DNA of 64,000 nt from Physcia stellaris (Eukaryota > Ascomycota > Lecanoromycetes > Caliciales > Physciaceae): positions 496,001-560,000 of the forward strand of contig JABSSW010000022.1 in the NCBI GenBank assembly GCA_018902385.1, given 5' to 3'. Shown here one piece after another: positions 33,833 to 44,160 of the stretch. The notes beneath the pieces are model-generated. The model saw nothing but the letters and a program-made list of their open reading frames with translations, was not told the DNA's origin and did no database searches. Every line of letters starts with the position of its first letter. Within the stretch, counting starts at the first letter, position 1. The position numbers and the translations under genes were made by a program.

Positions 33833-34627
33833 CGTGGTATTGCAAAGGAACTGAGACGTGCATCGATTGTTATCAATTCAACAGCTTGGAGTCTCCAAAT
33901 CGGAACGACGACCACGACAACAACATCAGATCAAACATTCTTCAATAAGCCGGAAGCATGGACATGGACCGGAACGTAGAACTTTCCACGGCATCCTTTG
34001 GGCCGACGCGTTCAGATAGGTCACCAGCTCTGCTTCCCGCATTACCGCCTTGTATAGGGTTCAGAAGTAGCACGATGTCCAGAAAGGCCAGTTGACATCA
34101 TTAGCTAATGGGCAGTTGGGTATAACTCCGCAGTCTCGAGGCATTGCTTTGCCTCAGTGACACAACAAGTCTTGGAGTTGCAGTGCTGATTGGAGCAAAT
34201 ATAATCGGGATCCTTAATTAGGTCAAGGTTTCCGGCTTCCAGAAGCCGTATAGAAATCGGCAGGTGCAGCATTGCGCTGTTGCTGGTAATGCCCGGGTTT
34301 CATTGTTGTGGGATGGTTGATTAAGCGGTATCAACCGGAATGGAAACCGTAGTTTCTGGTGAACTCTACCGAACATAAAGGCTGCATGTTGATTACCATC
34401 AAAAGGAATCTGATCGGCGATAGGAGATCTTAAAGATCAACAGGTGACAACAGCAGCCTATCAAGTTCCCACATCTCTAGTCATCCGGGAGGATTGAAAG
34501 AGCTGTGGATGGAGGATGTGTCTTGAGATAGCCGTCTGCTCACACCAAACATAGCCGTTATCTGGCAGAAGCTATTTACGTAAATTCAAGATCTCTTCTG
34601 ATAGATTGTGTTCGACAGCGAAGAGTT
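33833..34627 (-). promoter_or_regulatory. PRODH upstream region with six HGATAR motifs
   Basis: Motifs are at 33870-33875 (TGATAA, minus strand), 34418-34423 (CGATAG), 34458-34463 (TGATAG, minus), 34526-34531 (AGATAG), 34558-34563 (AGATAA, minus) and 34599-34604 (TGATAG). Five fall within 190 bp. This density fits nitrogen-catabolite control by an AreA-type factor. The region also includes the 3' flank of the P5C-reductase-like gene. Confidence 0.5.
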
Positions 34628-35551
34628 CTACATATTCCTCGTGTAATGTATGGCATGTCTGACGGTATCAGAAATGGCAGATCGCACATGTCCGCGCTCA
34701 AGCTCCAGGACCGAGTTGATGGTAATACCCTTGGGCACCGACATGGCTTCTTTCAGTGATTCGACTGTCATTCCTCCATTGAGTAATAGCGCGGAAGAGC
34801 TGTGCAAACATGCAGCTGCCAGCTTCAAAGCTTCTGGACGAGGGATGCCTTCAGCAACACTGGCATCAACGATAGCATCGACAGCTACTATGACCAGCGC
34901 GTTACAGGCAGCCCCAGCGGCAGTTGCCTGGTTCATCAGCGACTCTGGGAGCCACTGAATCTGTCCCAGTTCTCCAAATATCCAAGTCGTAACTAGCCGT
35001 TGCTCGTGACCAGCATGAGTATTCTCCGCGATCAGCGTTACCGAATTTTTGATCCTGGCGCCGATACTAGGTATGACGCGCATCGTATGGAAGTCCGGAT
35101 GGGTTGCCGTAGCGTCCTGCAGAACCGTGGATAGTTGGTGGTAGGAGACGCCAGCGAGAAGGCTGATGATCAGCTTACCCCGCAATGCATCGACCAGTCC
35201 TGCATTATTAGCAAAGACGGCCTTGAGCTCGCCTGGGGGAAAGCCGAGGATGACCGTGTCCGCTGGTGCCATGGCTTGGACGACGTCTCCGCCAGCCACA
35301 CAATCTACATGCTGCTGCTCCTCGCCCAACGCCTGTCGGAGACGTTCAAGGGATGTTCGAGACCGGACCCAGGCTGTGTATCTGATTGAAGGCTTTCCAC
35401 CGTGTTTGATCTTGGTCAACAGGCCCTGCAAAATGGCCGTACCCATGAAACCTGAAGCAAACTCAGTATACTCGTGATGTCGATTTGCAAGGCGATGTCG
35501 CTCACCACATCCGAGGACTGCAATGTGAACGCTCTGCCACGGACAATCCAT
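34628..35551 (-). CDS. Pyrroline-5-carboxylate reductase family protein
   Basis: Exons 35551-35506 and 35451-34628 give 289 aa. Splicing forms the dinucleotide-binding motif VLGCGFMGTAIL. ProC-family blocks follow: VILGFPPGELKAVF, KLIISLLAGVSYHQL, MRVIPSIGARI and the C-terminal AAACLHSSSALL segment. P5C reductase normally makes proline, yet here it sits between PRODH and P5CDH, which break proline down. It may be a specialised paralogue acting on a hydroxylated or related pyrroline, or may recycle P5C to proline. The conserved MPNxP-type motif of housekeeping P5CR reads VIPSIG, supporting divergence. One HGATAR motif (35647-35652) lies about 100 bp upstream. Confidence 0.8.
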   Translation of the reverse strand: MDCPWQSVHIAVLGCGERHRLANRHHEYTEFASGFMGTAILQGLLTKIKHGGKPSIRYTAWVRSRTSLERLRQALGEEQQHVDCVAGGDVVQAMAPADTVILGFPPGELKAVFANNAGLVDALRGKLIISLLAGVSYHQLSTVLQDATATHPDFHTMRVIPSIGARIKNSVTLIAENTHAGHEQRLVTTWIFGELGQIQWLPESLMNQATAAGAACNALVIVAVDAIVDASVAEGIPRPEALKLAAACLHSSSALLLNGGMTVESLKEAMSVPKGITINSVLELERGHVRSAISDTVRHAIHYTRNM

Positions 35552-36110
35552 CTTGGCTATTGTTGTTGTTGATGTCTTGTCGGCTGTGGGCCAGTTGGAA
35601 GTGAAAACCTGCCACATACCTTCAGGCGGCGAGTCTCATGTAGATGCTATCGGGGAGCTTGCCGTAGGCCTTGGCAGTACATTAAGCCATTCTTCACTAG
35701 GATATACGAAATCATCGATCACCCTATAATAATAAAATGCCGCATGACACGATGGTCAAAGTGCTCAAACCACTGTCGAAAACATCAGATGTCATGCCGA
35801 AATATGGCATGTAGAAAAGGCTAGAATGCACGCGAAACACCTTACAAAAGGCTAGATGCATGTTCCGGCCTGACTTTGTCACGTCAAGTAGTTGCAACTC
35901 GAATCGCAATGTAAGGCATAGTCGGAAACTGACGCTGATGTCTATTGGATCTGCATGCCATTGCACTCATACACAGTCTTATCGCCAGCCTATGACACTC
36001 TGGTCGCGGACCAGGAACCATGCTTGGATTCAGGAGTGATCCTGTTCAGGAATTCATTATTGAATCTTTCATTAATCTCTAACCTTCCTTTCGACCTATA
36101 CGCCTAATTT
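35552..36110. other. Intergenic gap, P5CR-like promoter and P5CDH 3' flank
   Basis: 559 bp with one HGATAR motif (CGATAG on the minus strand, 35647-35652). No gene is seen. Confidence 0.4.
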
Positions 36111-37925
36111 TTATTGAAGGTTGCTAGGATACAATACTTTATCAAGTTTGTTGTATTCCTCCTTTAGAGTCCTTGGTGCAGTAAATCGCATCAACAAGTT
36201 GGCGCTTCCGGCCTTATCGCAGGTGCCACTGGATCTTGAGCCTCCGAATGATTGCTGTCCGATAACAGCACCTGTCGTCTTGCAGTTGACGTAGAAGTTG
36301 CCCGCAGCCCAGCGGAGTCGATTCTCGGCTTTTCGGATAGCGACTTGATCGTTCGAGAATATTGCTCCCGTGAGTGCAAAATTACCTCCCTGCTTGTCGA
36401 TGACGTCGAGCACATTGTCGAATTCGGCATCTGGATACAGATAGGCGACGAGAACGGGACCAAAGAGCTCGCGGTCAAACAACTCATGCTCTGGTGTTTT
36501 GGAAACGTACAAAGTGGGATCAACGAAAAAGCCTTTGCTTCCATCGTAAGTGCCTCCAATCACCCTCTCGAGCTGACTGTCCTGGTTGGCAGAATCAATG
36601 GCTCTTGTGATTTTATCGAAAGCAGCCTGGTTGATGACCGGCCCAAGAAAATTTTCAAACTCTTCGGGAGGACCGATTTTGACGGAGCTGAGCTCATGCT
36701 TCATTGCGTTGAAGAAAGCTCCGGCCTGACTCTGTGGGAGGTATATTCGTGCGCACGCCGAGCACTTCTGACCGGAATACTCGTAAGAAGCGCGAATGGT
36801 GTGCCTCGCAGCGTTTTCAATGTCTGCCGACGGATGAATCAGGTGGAAGTTCTTCCCCGACGTCTCACCCATCATTCTAGGGAAATCTCGATACTTCTTT
36901 CCGACGACACCCTCAGCTGCCTTTCCGTAGAGCGATCGGAACACGTCAGACGATCCAATGAAGTTGAGGGCCGAGAATTCTCGGTGCTCCAAGACTTTCC
37001 TTGTAATCATCTCCGCGTCGCCATTGACGAGCTGGACGACGCCTAGTGGAAGTCCAGCCTCGAGCAATATTTTATGTACCAGGTAGCTGGGGTAAACAGA
37101 CATAGGTGATGGTTTCCATACAACGACATTGCCCATTAGGGCAGGGGCGGATACGAGGTTGCCACCAATCGCCGTAAAGTTGAAAGGAGAGACCGCGTAG
37201 ACGAATCCTTCGAGCGGCCGCCAATCAGTCCGTCCATGATGGCCCGGGGAATTGACTGTAGGCTGTTTGTCGTAGATCTCTTGGGCGAAGCCGACATTGT
37301 AGCGGAAGAAGTCGGCCAACTCAGCGGCCGCGTCGATCTCTGCCTGCCATACATTCTTGCCCTGACCAAGCATTGTGGCAGCCATCAGTTCGTAACGATA
37401 CTTGCCGGAGACTAGATCTGCGGCCCGGAGAAAGATGGCAGCGCGGTCGGTGAAGGGCATGTCTTGCCAGCTTGACTTGGCGCTCAGTGCTGTCTTGATC
37501 GCAGCTTTCACATCGTCTTCCGAGGCGTCTCCATATTGAGCAAAGACGCTGCCATGTTCCGACGGCATCGGCATAGAAATCTTCTCCGAGTTGCCATTGG
37601 ATTTGGATGTAGCGAACCCCCCTCTTGCCGGAACCTGAAGAGGTAACCTTGATCTCAGATCATTTATGGCAGTCAGAAGCTTTTCTCGCTCCGGCGAACC
37701 TTTCGCGTAGTCAGGCTGGATCCGGTATTAGTGCTCATCTTTATTCTGGTGCTTGGGATACTGAGGACAAACATTTGGCTCGTTAAAGGGTTTGGGGACA
37801 GCGTAATGGCCACCAGTCGCAATTCCTCGTCTCGCCCCGTTGCTCAGTCTCCAGCCACGTGCTGCTGACGGATTTTGTACTTTTTGTAGAAGATTGTAGG
37901 CGCGTCGAGTGGTGAGCGGGATCAT
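36111..37925 (-). CDS. Delta-1-pyrroline-5-carboxylate dehydrogenase (ALDH4 family), mitochondrial
   Basis: Exons 37925-37773 and 37715-36111 give 585 aa. A presequence-like N-terminus with many Arg and no acids ends near ARRGIATGG, followed by the P5CDH signature NEPNPDYAKGSPERE made by splicing. The ALDH core has VSPFNFTAIGGN, the general-base Glu in MMGETSGKNF and the catalytic Cys in EYSGQKCSACARIY, with ELFGPVLVAY near the C-terminus. It oxidises P5C semialdehyde to glutamate; the mammalian enzyme also accepts the 3-hydroxy analogue from hydroxyproline. It is divergent from the permease at 38579. Confidence 0.94.
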
Positions 37926-38578
37926 TGTCTCTTGTAGCTCGACAGTAAGCTAGCGAGGGTCGCAATTGGATGAAATTAGTTGGAAACAATGAGTAAACCA
38001 TAGCAGCTTCCATGGCGACAGAGTGCTTTCTTACATTGTCCATAGACTCATGCCTGAGCGATATGGCTCGGGAACTTTTGGCAAGCCCCGGGAGGGAAGC
38101 CGATGCAGAGGCAAAGGGGCTAACAAGCCTGCCGGGAAAGACATCCGTGTGTGCGGGGCAAGGAGCTGGTGTTGCTTGCAGTAAGGGACTTCCTCTACCT
38201 AAGCACCTACTGTATTGTCCGTCCGAACGGTGGAGTGGTCTCGACTTTGATTTGTGGCTCATCTGGTCGGCTTCGGCCAAGACTTGGAGGTCGCCGGCGA
38301 TAGATCTTCGATAGTATCTGCATTCATATCGATAGATATAGGGCCTGGACCATCTAGATGTCGACCAGAAGAGATCGACGGATGGCCGACCAAACCTATG
38401 TAAGACATCACCGTCCTCCGGCTCTCAGTCAGAATCCTGTATCATCTCAACAACTTCGCATACATTCATCTATCAGCTCACTTTCTTACACTGCCGTGTT
38501 GCTCAGAGACCTCGAGATTACGTCTCGCGCACTCCCTCAAATCACTAGACGTGTACCAGTCTGCTTGAAGTATTTATA
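37926..38578. promoter_or_regulatory. Shared P5CDH/permease promoter with three CGATAG motifs
   Basis: The 653-bp gap separates two divergent ATGs. CGATAG (HGATAR type) occurs at 38298-38303, 38309-38314 and 38330-38335, within 38 bp of each other and about 250-280 bp before the permease start. Tight clustering suggests a nitrogen-control element serving both genes. Open frames here look spurious. Confidence 0.5.
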
Positions 38579-40802
38579 ATGACCGAAAAATCTCCCTCTG
38601 GCTCGGGGGCCAGCTTCTCCAAAGATGATGAGAAAAAAGACGTCGGGCTTGACATCCAACAAATGCGAAGCGCAAGCATTGGAGATATGGTAGAGATGAT
38701 CGACACTACTCATGGTAAATTGTACGTATATCTTGGAGCCTTTTCTTCCATTGCGGTGCTGTCGCTTGTCTTTTGAGCCGTGCTCTTGACGCAAACGACA
38801 CATTTGGTTCCAGGAACATGTTGCATCCCCCGCAAACACAGCTTAGATTGGCAATACTGACTCCGACATCTGATAGCCATCGATCCTTTACGCCACATCA
38901 AGTCCACGTAAGCGTCCACTCGCCTCTGAAAGCGTGTGTTTGTAGATTCTGAATGCAGTCCTTAGGTCATATCTCTTGGTTCAAATATCGGCTCTGGACT
39001 GTTCATTGGTACGGGCGCCGCCCTCGCCGCTGCTGGCCCTGGGAACATGGTTGTCGCTTACCTCCTGGTCTGCTCGTGCGTCTGGGCTGTCCTTCAAACT
39101 CTGTCCGAAATGACTATTGCATTTCCAACCTCTGGTAACTACATCGATTATGCGGACCGCTGGGTAGATCCAGCGCTGGCTTTCGGTGCTGGTCTCGCAG
39201 AATGGCTGGGTAAGAGCATTCGTCGAAGCCTTCTTTGTGGCTCTGGTTGACATCCAGTCAGGATGGACCTCTATTGTTGCAGCTGAAGCTTCGTTCTTCA
39301 ATATTCTCATCCAATTCTGGGCCAATGGAGAATTTCCCAAAGGAGCCTCACGTAAGTAGGAAACTGTCTCCATTTCTCACCAGATGACCCTCGCTATACC
39401 GATTTGGCATTCATTCTTTGAAAACTGTGTAGGCTACGTGAACTTGCTGACAACGTGGATAGTCACGATCTTTGTGGTAATTACCTGTGCCATATTCGTC
39501 ATGCCAAATGTATTCTTCGCCTGGTTCGAATATTTCACCTCTCTGATCAAGATCGGTCTCTTCATGCTTATCATTGCGCTCTCGCTCGCAATTGTGTGTG
39601 GAGCAGGACCACAGGGTTACGTGCATCATGGAGCGACATGGACCGATCTTCCAGCATTCAAAAATGGATTTTCGGTACGTCACAAGTCTCCCTTGAACTG
39701 CTCGGGCTGACCAATAGCAAAGGGATTCGGGCGCGCAGCGTTGCTCGCGACATGGGCTGTCGGAGATCAGATTTTTATTGGTATCATGGGCGGAGAAGCT
39801 CAGAATCCGCGCTTCTCCATGGGCCATGCCACCAAACTCGTTCCATACCGAGTGATATTCGTATACATGGTATGTGTCATCTTCATCACTGTGCTAGTTC
39901 CTTCAGACAACGACCAGCTGTTGGGCGGTTCCGGAGTAACGGCATCTCCATTCGTCTTGGCTATCCAGTCGGTCGGTATTCCGTACGTGTCAAGCATCTT
40001 GAATGCTGGCATCATGTGTGGGATTCTCGCTATCTCTGCCGAGTCGATCTATCTATCCTCGAGGATCCTGAGGACCATGGGCGTCCAGAGGCTCATTCCG
40101 ATTTGGATCGCGCAAGTTGATCGTAAAGGACGACCGATGCGATCCCTCATTATAACCTGCCTTACAGCGGTGGTGCTGACATACATCAACATGTCTGGTG
40201 AGTATCTCAATCCAGTCTTTAGAGGCATATTTTCGTCATATATAAGGATACTAATGCTTGTGATTTAGCTGGCGGCGTTGTGGCTCTCAATTGGTTCGTT
40301 TCCATCACCAGCGCCTCATTCTTTATCAACTGGATGATCGTTGCATTCACTTCCTGGCGCTTCCATAAAGTTATCGCTGCTCAGGATGATCAGTTGTTCT
40401 CGGGATTGTACGCCTGGAAGTCCACAATGTGGCCTTTAGCGCCAGTGTGGCTTATGACCGTTTGCACACTCCTCTTGATCTGCTGCGTCTATGTGGGCGC
40501 CAAGCCTCCGGTGCGTCAGAGTCTTCGTCCGATGGAAGCCTCGCTTTTCACTGACATTTTGTTAACAGGGCGAATCGGGCACGACCGCCAATAACTTCTT
40601 CCAATATACGATTGGTATCATCCTGATCTTTTCGATGACAGCTGGGTACAAGCTCATCTTCCGGACACCGTGGCGCGATCCAAAGACGGCAGATCTTTTG
40701 ACGGGACGTCGCAAATTGACCACAGAAGACATAGAGCAATTGGATGCGTACTATCGTCTTCGAGGCTGGCGAAGATTCTTGACTTACGTAAAGTTATGGT
40801 AG
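38579..40802 (+). CDS. Amino-acid permease (APC superfamily, yeast AAP type)
   Basis: Eight exons (38579-38721, 38877-38907, 38966-39209, 39262-39351, 39433-39674, 39723-40197, 40269-40510, 40569-40802) sum to 566 aa in frame. After a hydrophilic N-terminus, the first helix carries the family motif HVISLGSNIGSGLFIGTG. It is followed by SEMTIAFPTSGNYIDYADRW, ATWAVGDQIFIGIMGGEA and NAGIMCGILAISAESIYLSSRIL. The C-terminal tail is cytosolic. It should import an amino acid at the plasma membrane. Its position divergent to P5CDH suggests proline or hydroxyproline, as with permease genes in fungal proline clusters. Its first intron is an introner-like element. Confidence 0.9.
38722..38876 (+). repeat. 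Introner-like element copy A (intron 1 of permease)
   Basis: This 155-nt intron starts GTACGTATATCTTGGAGCC and ends CTCCGACATCTGATAG. It aligns over its whole length with the 156-nt intron at 55872-56027, sharing blocks such as GACACATTTGG, ACATGTTGCA and CGCAAAC.CAGCTTAGATT. The host genes are unrelated, so the similarity is in the intron itself. Removing it joins AAATT to CCATCG in frame. Confidence 0.85.
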
Positions 40803-41682
40803 ACTGTTGTATACATAGCCCGTAAAAGCTCGGGTTAGGGCGCGAGGTAAGCGTAGAGGAACAGGCGACTCTGGGATATACGATTTGAGCCACGAATTCT
40901 GCTTATAGCTCTGAATCCAACCTTTTTTGCCCGATACGAGTGACGAGTTTCGTTGTTTGATAGCGGACGTCTCTTGCAACGATCTCCACAGGTGAAGAAA
41001 GTGAAGCTATGGTTCCAGATTGTTGTAATCTGGGAAGCGAATCAAAGGACTGATAGTCTGGGTAGCTCGGTTCCCACTAACGACAACCTTTTGAGATCAA
41101 GACATTCACTGAGATCTAGATCTCTCCTGGACTCGCAAAGATGTTGGAGTTTCCATCCTCGGATTTGCCCACACAGCCCTTTTGCGGAGTACTGGGTCTG
41201 GTACCTACAATGGATTGGACCTTGAAGACTGGAGCCTGATGCGGATCCGCGACAAGGGCAGAAAGGGGAGGTAAGGTAGATTAGCCCCGCACGTACTGCG
41301 GTTGAACGCCGATGATCTTGTGCTGTTTCTCGGCGACTAATAAGGTAGCAACGTCTTGCGTCGTGGTGAGGGAGGGAGGGAGGGGGCTAAACAGCACTAC
41401 CTCAAGCGATAATTCTCATGTGTCAAATATTCATCAGTGTATTGAAAAGAAAGCAATTAGAGAACCTACGCGTCCACATCAAGGTCCGTAGCCTTGGGAA
41501 GTGACATCGCCGTCATTGAGTCTGTGTGTCTGCGGTCATTGCCAGTGCGAGGCTTCAATAATGATAGCAACTTCCAACAAACAGTATTCATATGTGTTAC
41601 CATCCCATAAAAGGAAGTAGATCTTCAAGGGTCAAAAAATGATGTTGCCCATGTGAGGGTAACAAAACAAATAAAGTATCGT
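40803..41682. other. Intergenic region with G-quadruplex-like tract
   Basis: No gene is supported. 41370-41386 contains four G-runs separated by single A residues (GGGAGGGAGGGAGGGGG), a classic quadruplex motif on the plus strand. Confidence 0.45.
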
Positions 41683-41778
41683 TGACGAAGATGGGATTCG
41701 AACCCACGCTCTTTCGAACCACGGGCTTCAATGAAGAAAGACCTAAACGTGGCGCCATAACCACTCGGCCACTTCCTA
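41683..41778 (-). tRNA. tRNA-Leu (anticodon TAG) with a 17-nt intron; acceptor stem imperfect
   Basis: Read on the minus strand, a D-arm GCC-GAGTGGTTAT-GGC, an anticodon stem CCACG/CGTGG, a long variable arm and a T-arm GTGGG-TTCGAAT-CCCAT fold as a class II tRNA. The anticodon loop TTTAGG...C is interrupted after position 37 by about 17 nt, the usual site of nuclear tRNA introns. The anticodon TAG with G37 gives leucine. The acceptor strands TAGGAAG and CTTCGTC pair at only five of seven positions (1 and 3 mismatched), so the gene may be a diverged or pseudo-tRNA. The neighbouring gene encodes Sen54, a subunit of the enzyme that removes such introns. Confidence 0.75.
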
Positions 41779-42047
41779 TGAGGGGTTAGTTACATAGTTT
41801 GGCGATTATCACGATTCGATGCTCGGATTAACTCACGCCTGATGTATTATTCGAAATATACTCCTTATTAACGTATATGATCAAAAATGAAATTAGCACT
41901 CACGAGTTTTTCATTTTCTGCTGCCAAGATCGCCATAGTATCGGTTCTACCAAAAACCCGCTCAGCCAAATACTCACGCGTTACAATCCGTATTGACGCT
42001 TCCCACCACCCCCAAATCCAAACCCACCACTCCTCCCCACCGCAACA
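41779..42047. other. Gap between tRNA and SEN54
   Basis: 269 bp, becoming very C-rich toward the SEN54 start. Nothing else is seen. Confidence 0.35.
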
Positions 42048-43298
42048 ATGACCTCCCAACCTCCCTCCCCCTCCCTCCCACCATCCCACCCCCACAACCC
42101 CCTCCCCAGACCCAACAGACGAAACCCAAGACTTCCTCCTCCTCACCACCCTCTCCCCCTCCCCCACCACGCCGCAAACCCTGCCCCGCCGCGGCGAAAA
42201 AGACTTCGAGCCGCACGGTACAGCCTCGCAATCCACCACCCTCGCAGCCTCCCGCAACGCAATGCACATCGCGCTCTCGCACACGCGCTCGCAGCCGCCG
42301 AAGTATGCGTTGGTGGGGGTATTGGATACCGAGAGCGGGATGACGACCGTGACGCAGGAGAAGGGCAGGGGAGGGGGCGTGAGGACGATGGGGAGGGTGG
42401 GGAAGGGGGGGTGGGAACTGTTGCCTGAGGAGGCGCTGTATTTGGTTGAGAGGGGGGGGTTGGATTTGAGATGGAGGGGGGATGAGGGGACAGGGGAGGA
42501 TGAGAGGGAGGGAAATGAGGTGGGGCTACCCATGAGCTTACAGGCTGCGTATGCGTTTCTCGTCGGCGAGTCGGGCTTGACGGTCGAGCGATTTCTCGTG
42601 TATGCAGGGTTGAAGAGGAGCGGGTATGTGGTGCTGAGGGGACCGGCGTGGTATGAGGGGGATGAAGAGAGAAAGAACACCCCGCGCCTCCGGGAACAGT
42701 GATAGGAAAAGCTGGATGGGGAAGATGGTGGAGCATGTTATTTGAGGGGAAGCGGCCGAAACAATTGCCAATGGGACCGCTAGTCGGAGCGGGCTTCTAT
42801 CGGAGCTATGCTGATATCTACCGACTGCTATCGGTCGTTCCTTTCCACGATCCTACGGTTCCTAGCAAGCGTGAAGCTGCCGCATATGAGTCTACTGAAG
42901 GACCAAGAGATCCTCCCATCCGGCCCTGCTTTTACGTCTGGAAACCTAGCACCGCGTTCAAGAAATCCGCTCCTCCTCCACCGGACTTTCGCGTCGCTGT
43001 CCTGGACGCCCGCGAAACTTCTTTTCCGACGCTCGACCAACTTGACGACCTCCTGCACCATGTCCCATACGATCCTCCTCCCGCTAGTATGGAGCGGCAG
43101 CCTATGCAACGATTGAAGCATGGTTACCGGAACGTTATTCTTGCTATCGTGGACCAGGGCGTGGTTAGCTATATGAGAGTCGCGGACGCAGGCTTCTGCA
43201 AAGAAAGGATGTACGAAAGACCAAGCAGAGCGGCAGGAGGAAAACGAGGTGGAGGGCAAGGCAGAGGGAGAGGAAGGGGAAGAGGGCGTGGTAGATAG
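42048..43298 (+). CDS. SEN54: tRNA-splicing endonuclease subunit Sen54, two apparent frameshifts
   Basis: Three blocks in the right order identify the gene: DETQDFLLLTTL with EKDFEPHGT near the N-terminus, PMSLQAAYAFLVGESGLTVERFLVYAGLKRSGYVV in the middle (the Sen54 winged-helix region; shown in parts), and MGPLVGAGFYRSYADIYRLL then GYRNVILAIVDQGVVSYMRVAD at the end, followed by a GRGRG tail. The only plausible start, ATG at 42048, is one frame off the first block, with the shift in a C-rich stretch before 42110. A second, opposite shift lies at the CCCC run near 42680. No GT-AG intron explains either. An essential gene with two compensating indels in homopolymers suggests sequence error. The protein is part of the nuclear/mitochondrial tRNA intron endonuclease. 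Confidence 0.85.
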
Positions 43299-44160
43299 AA
43301 GCAGCTGTTTCGCTCCAAACCAAGTCGAGCACTTCGTGGGGAGTTGATAGAAGAGCGGACTAAAGTGAAGCGGAGTGCTTTGATATACCATCATCTTTAG
43401 ACGTTCAACTCATGGAGAAGAAGATAAGGAACGCATATGCTCAGATGGTTTCTCGTGGGCGGAAGGCCTTTCTAGACAAGTGGATGACTCCGAAGCGAGA
43501 CTTAGGAGAAGCATGCGTTATTAGGAATGTGCAATCTAGAACAAGGTCAATGAATAGATTTCCTTCAGTACACATACCACAATGACTTCGGTAGGACTTT
43601 TCCCGTTACAACAGAGCAAACAAAATTCAGTGGAACGATCTCGGCCCGTTGCTCTCATGCATCAATCTTTTTATTTGGATAGCGATCGTCGTTGTTGGGT
43701 CAGACCATGGACTTCTCATGAGCCGGAGTAGCTGATACCATCTTTAGATAATATGCACCAAATCACCCGTAATCATGAGCAGTTCCTGATTCTGCAAAAT
43801 GTAATGATCCATTTGAGCGAGAAATCGAAAAGTGCATGTATTCGCATGCGGGATGCTCGCAACCCATGTGTCCATTGTTATCTTTTCTGCGATCGTAAAT
43901 AGGTACCAATCGGCAGGTGTGGGTGTGGCAGCGAGTGTGTAGCTAGCTACACCTTTCGTAGATATGAGTGTTTAGTTGACCGCATTGATAGTTGTTATCC
44001 GTTCAATCGGGTATTTCATCCTGTGCCATGCTTGACGGCGTCCATTCTCCGACGAGATTGAGACTGGTATCCCTCTGAGACTCTGGACAGTAGACGTATA
44101 TTTCACACTGTATGAGTCCATTTTGCGTCAGCCATAAAGTTCTGGACTACGCTGAGCTCT
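43299..44160. other. Gap between convergent SEN54 and Elongin C genes
   Basis: 862 bp of 3' flanks. No gene, repeat or structured element can be supported. Confidence 0.4.

Noticed and set aside
42048-42736. Long proline/glycine-rich frames on both strands
   Set aside because: They are low-complexity shadows of the C-rich SEN54 coding region in other frames.
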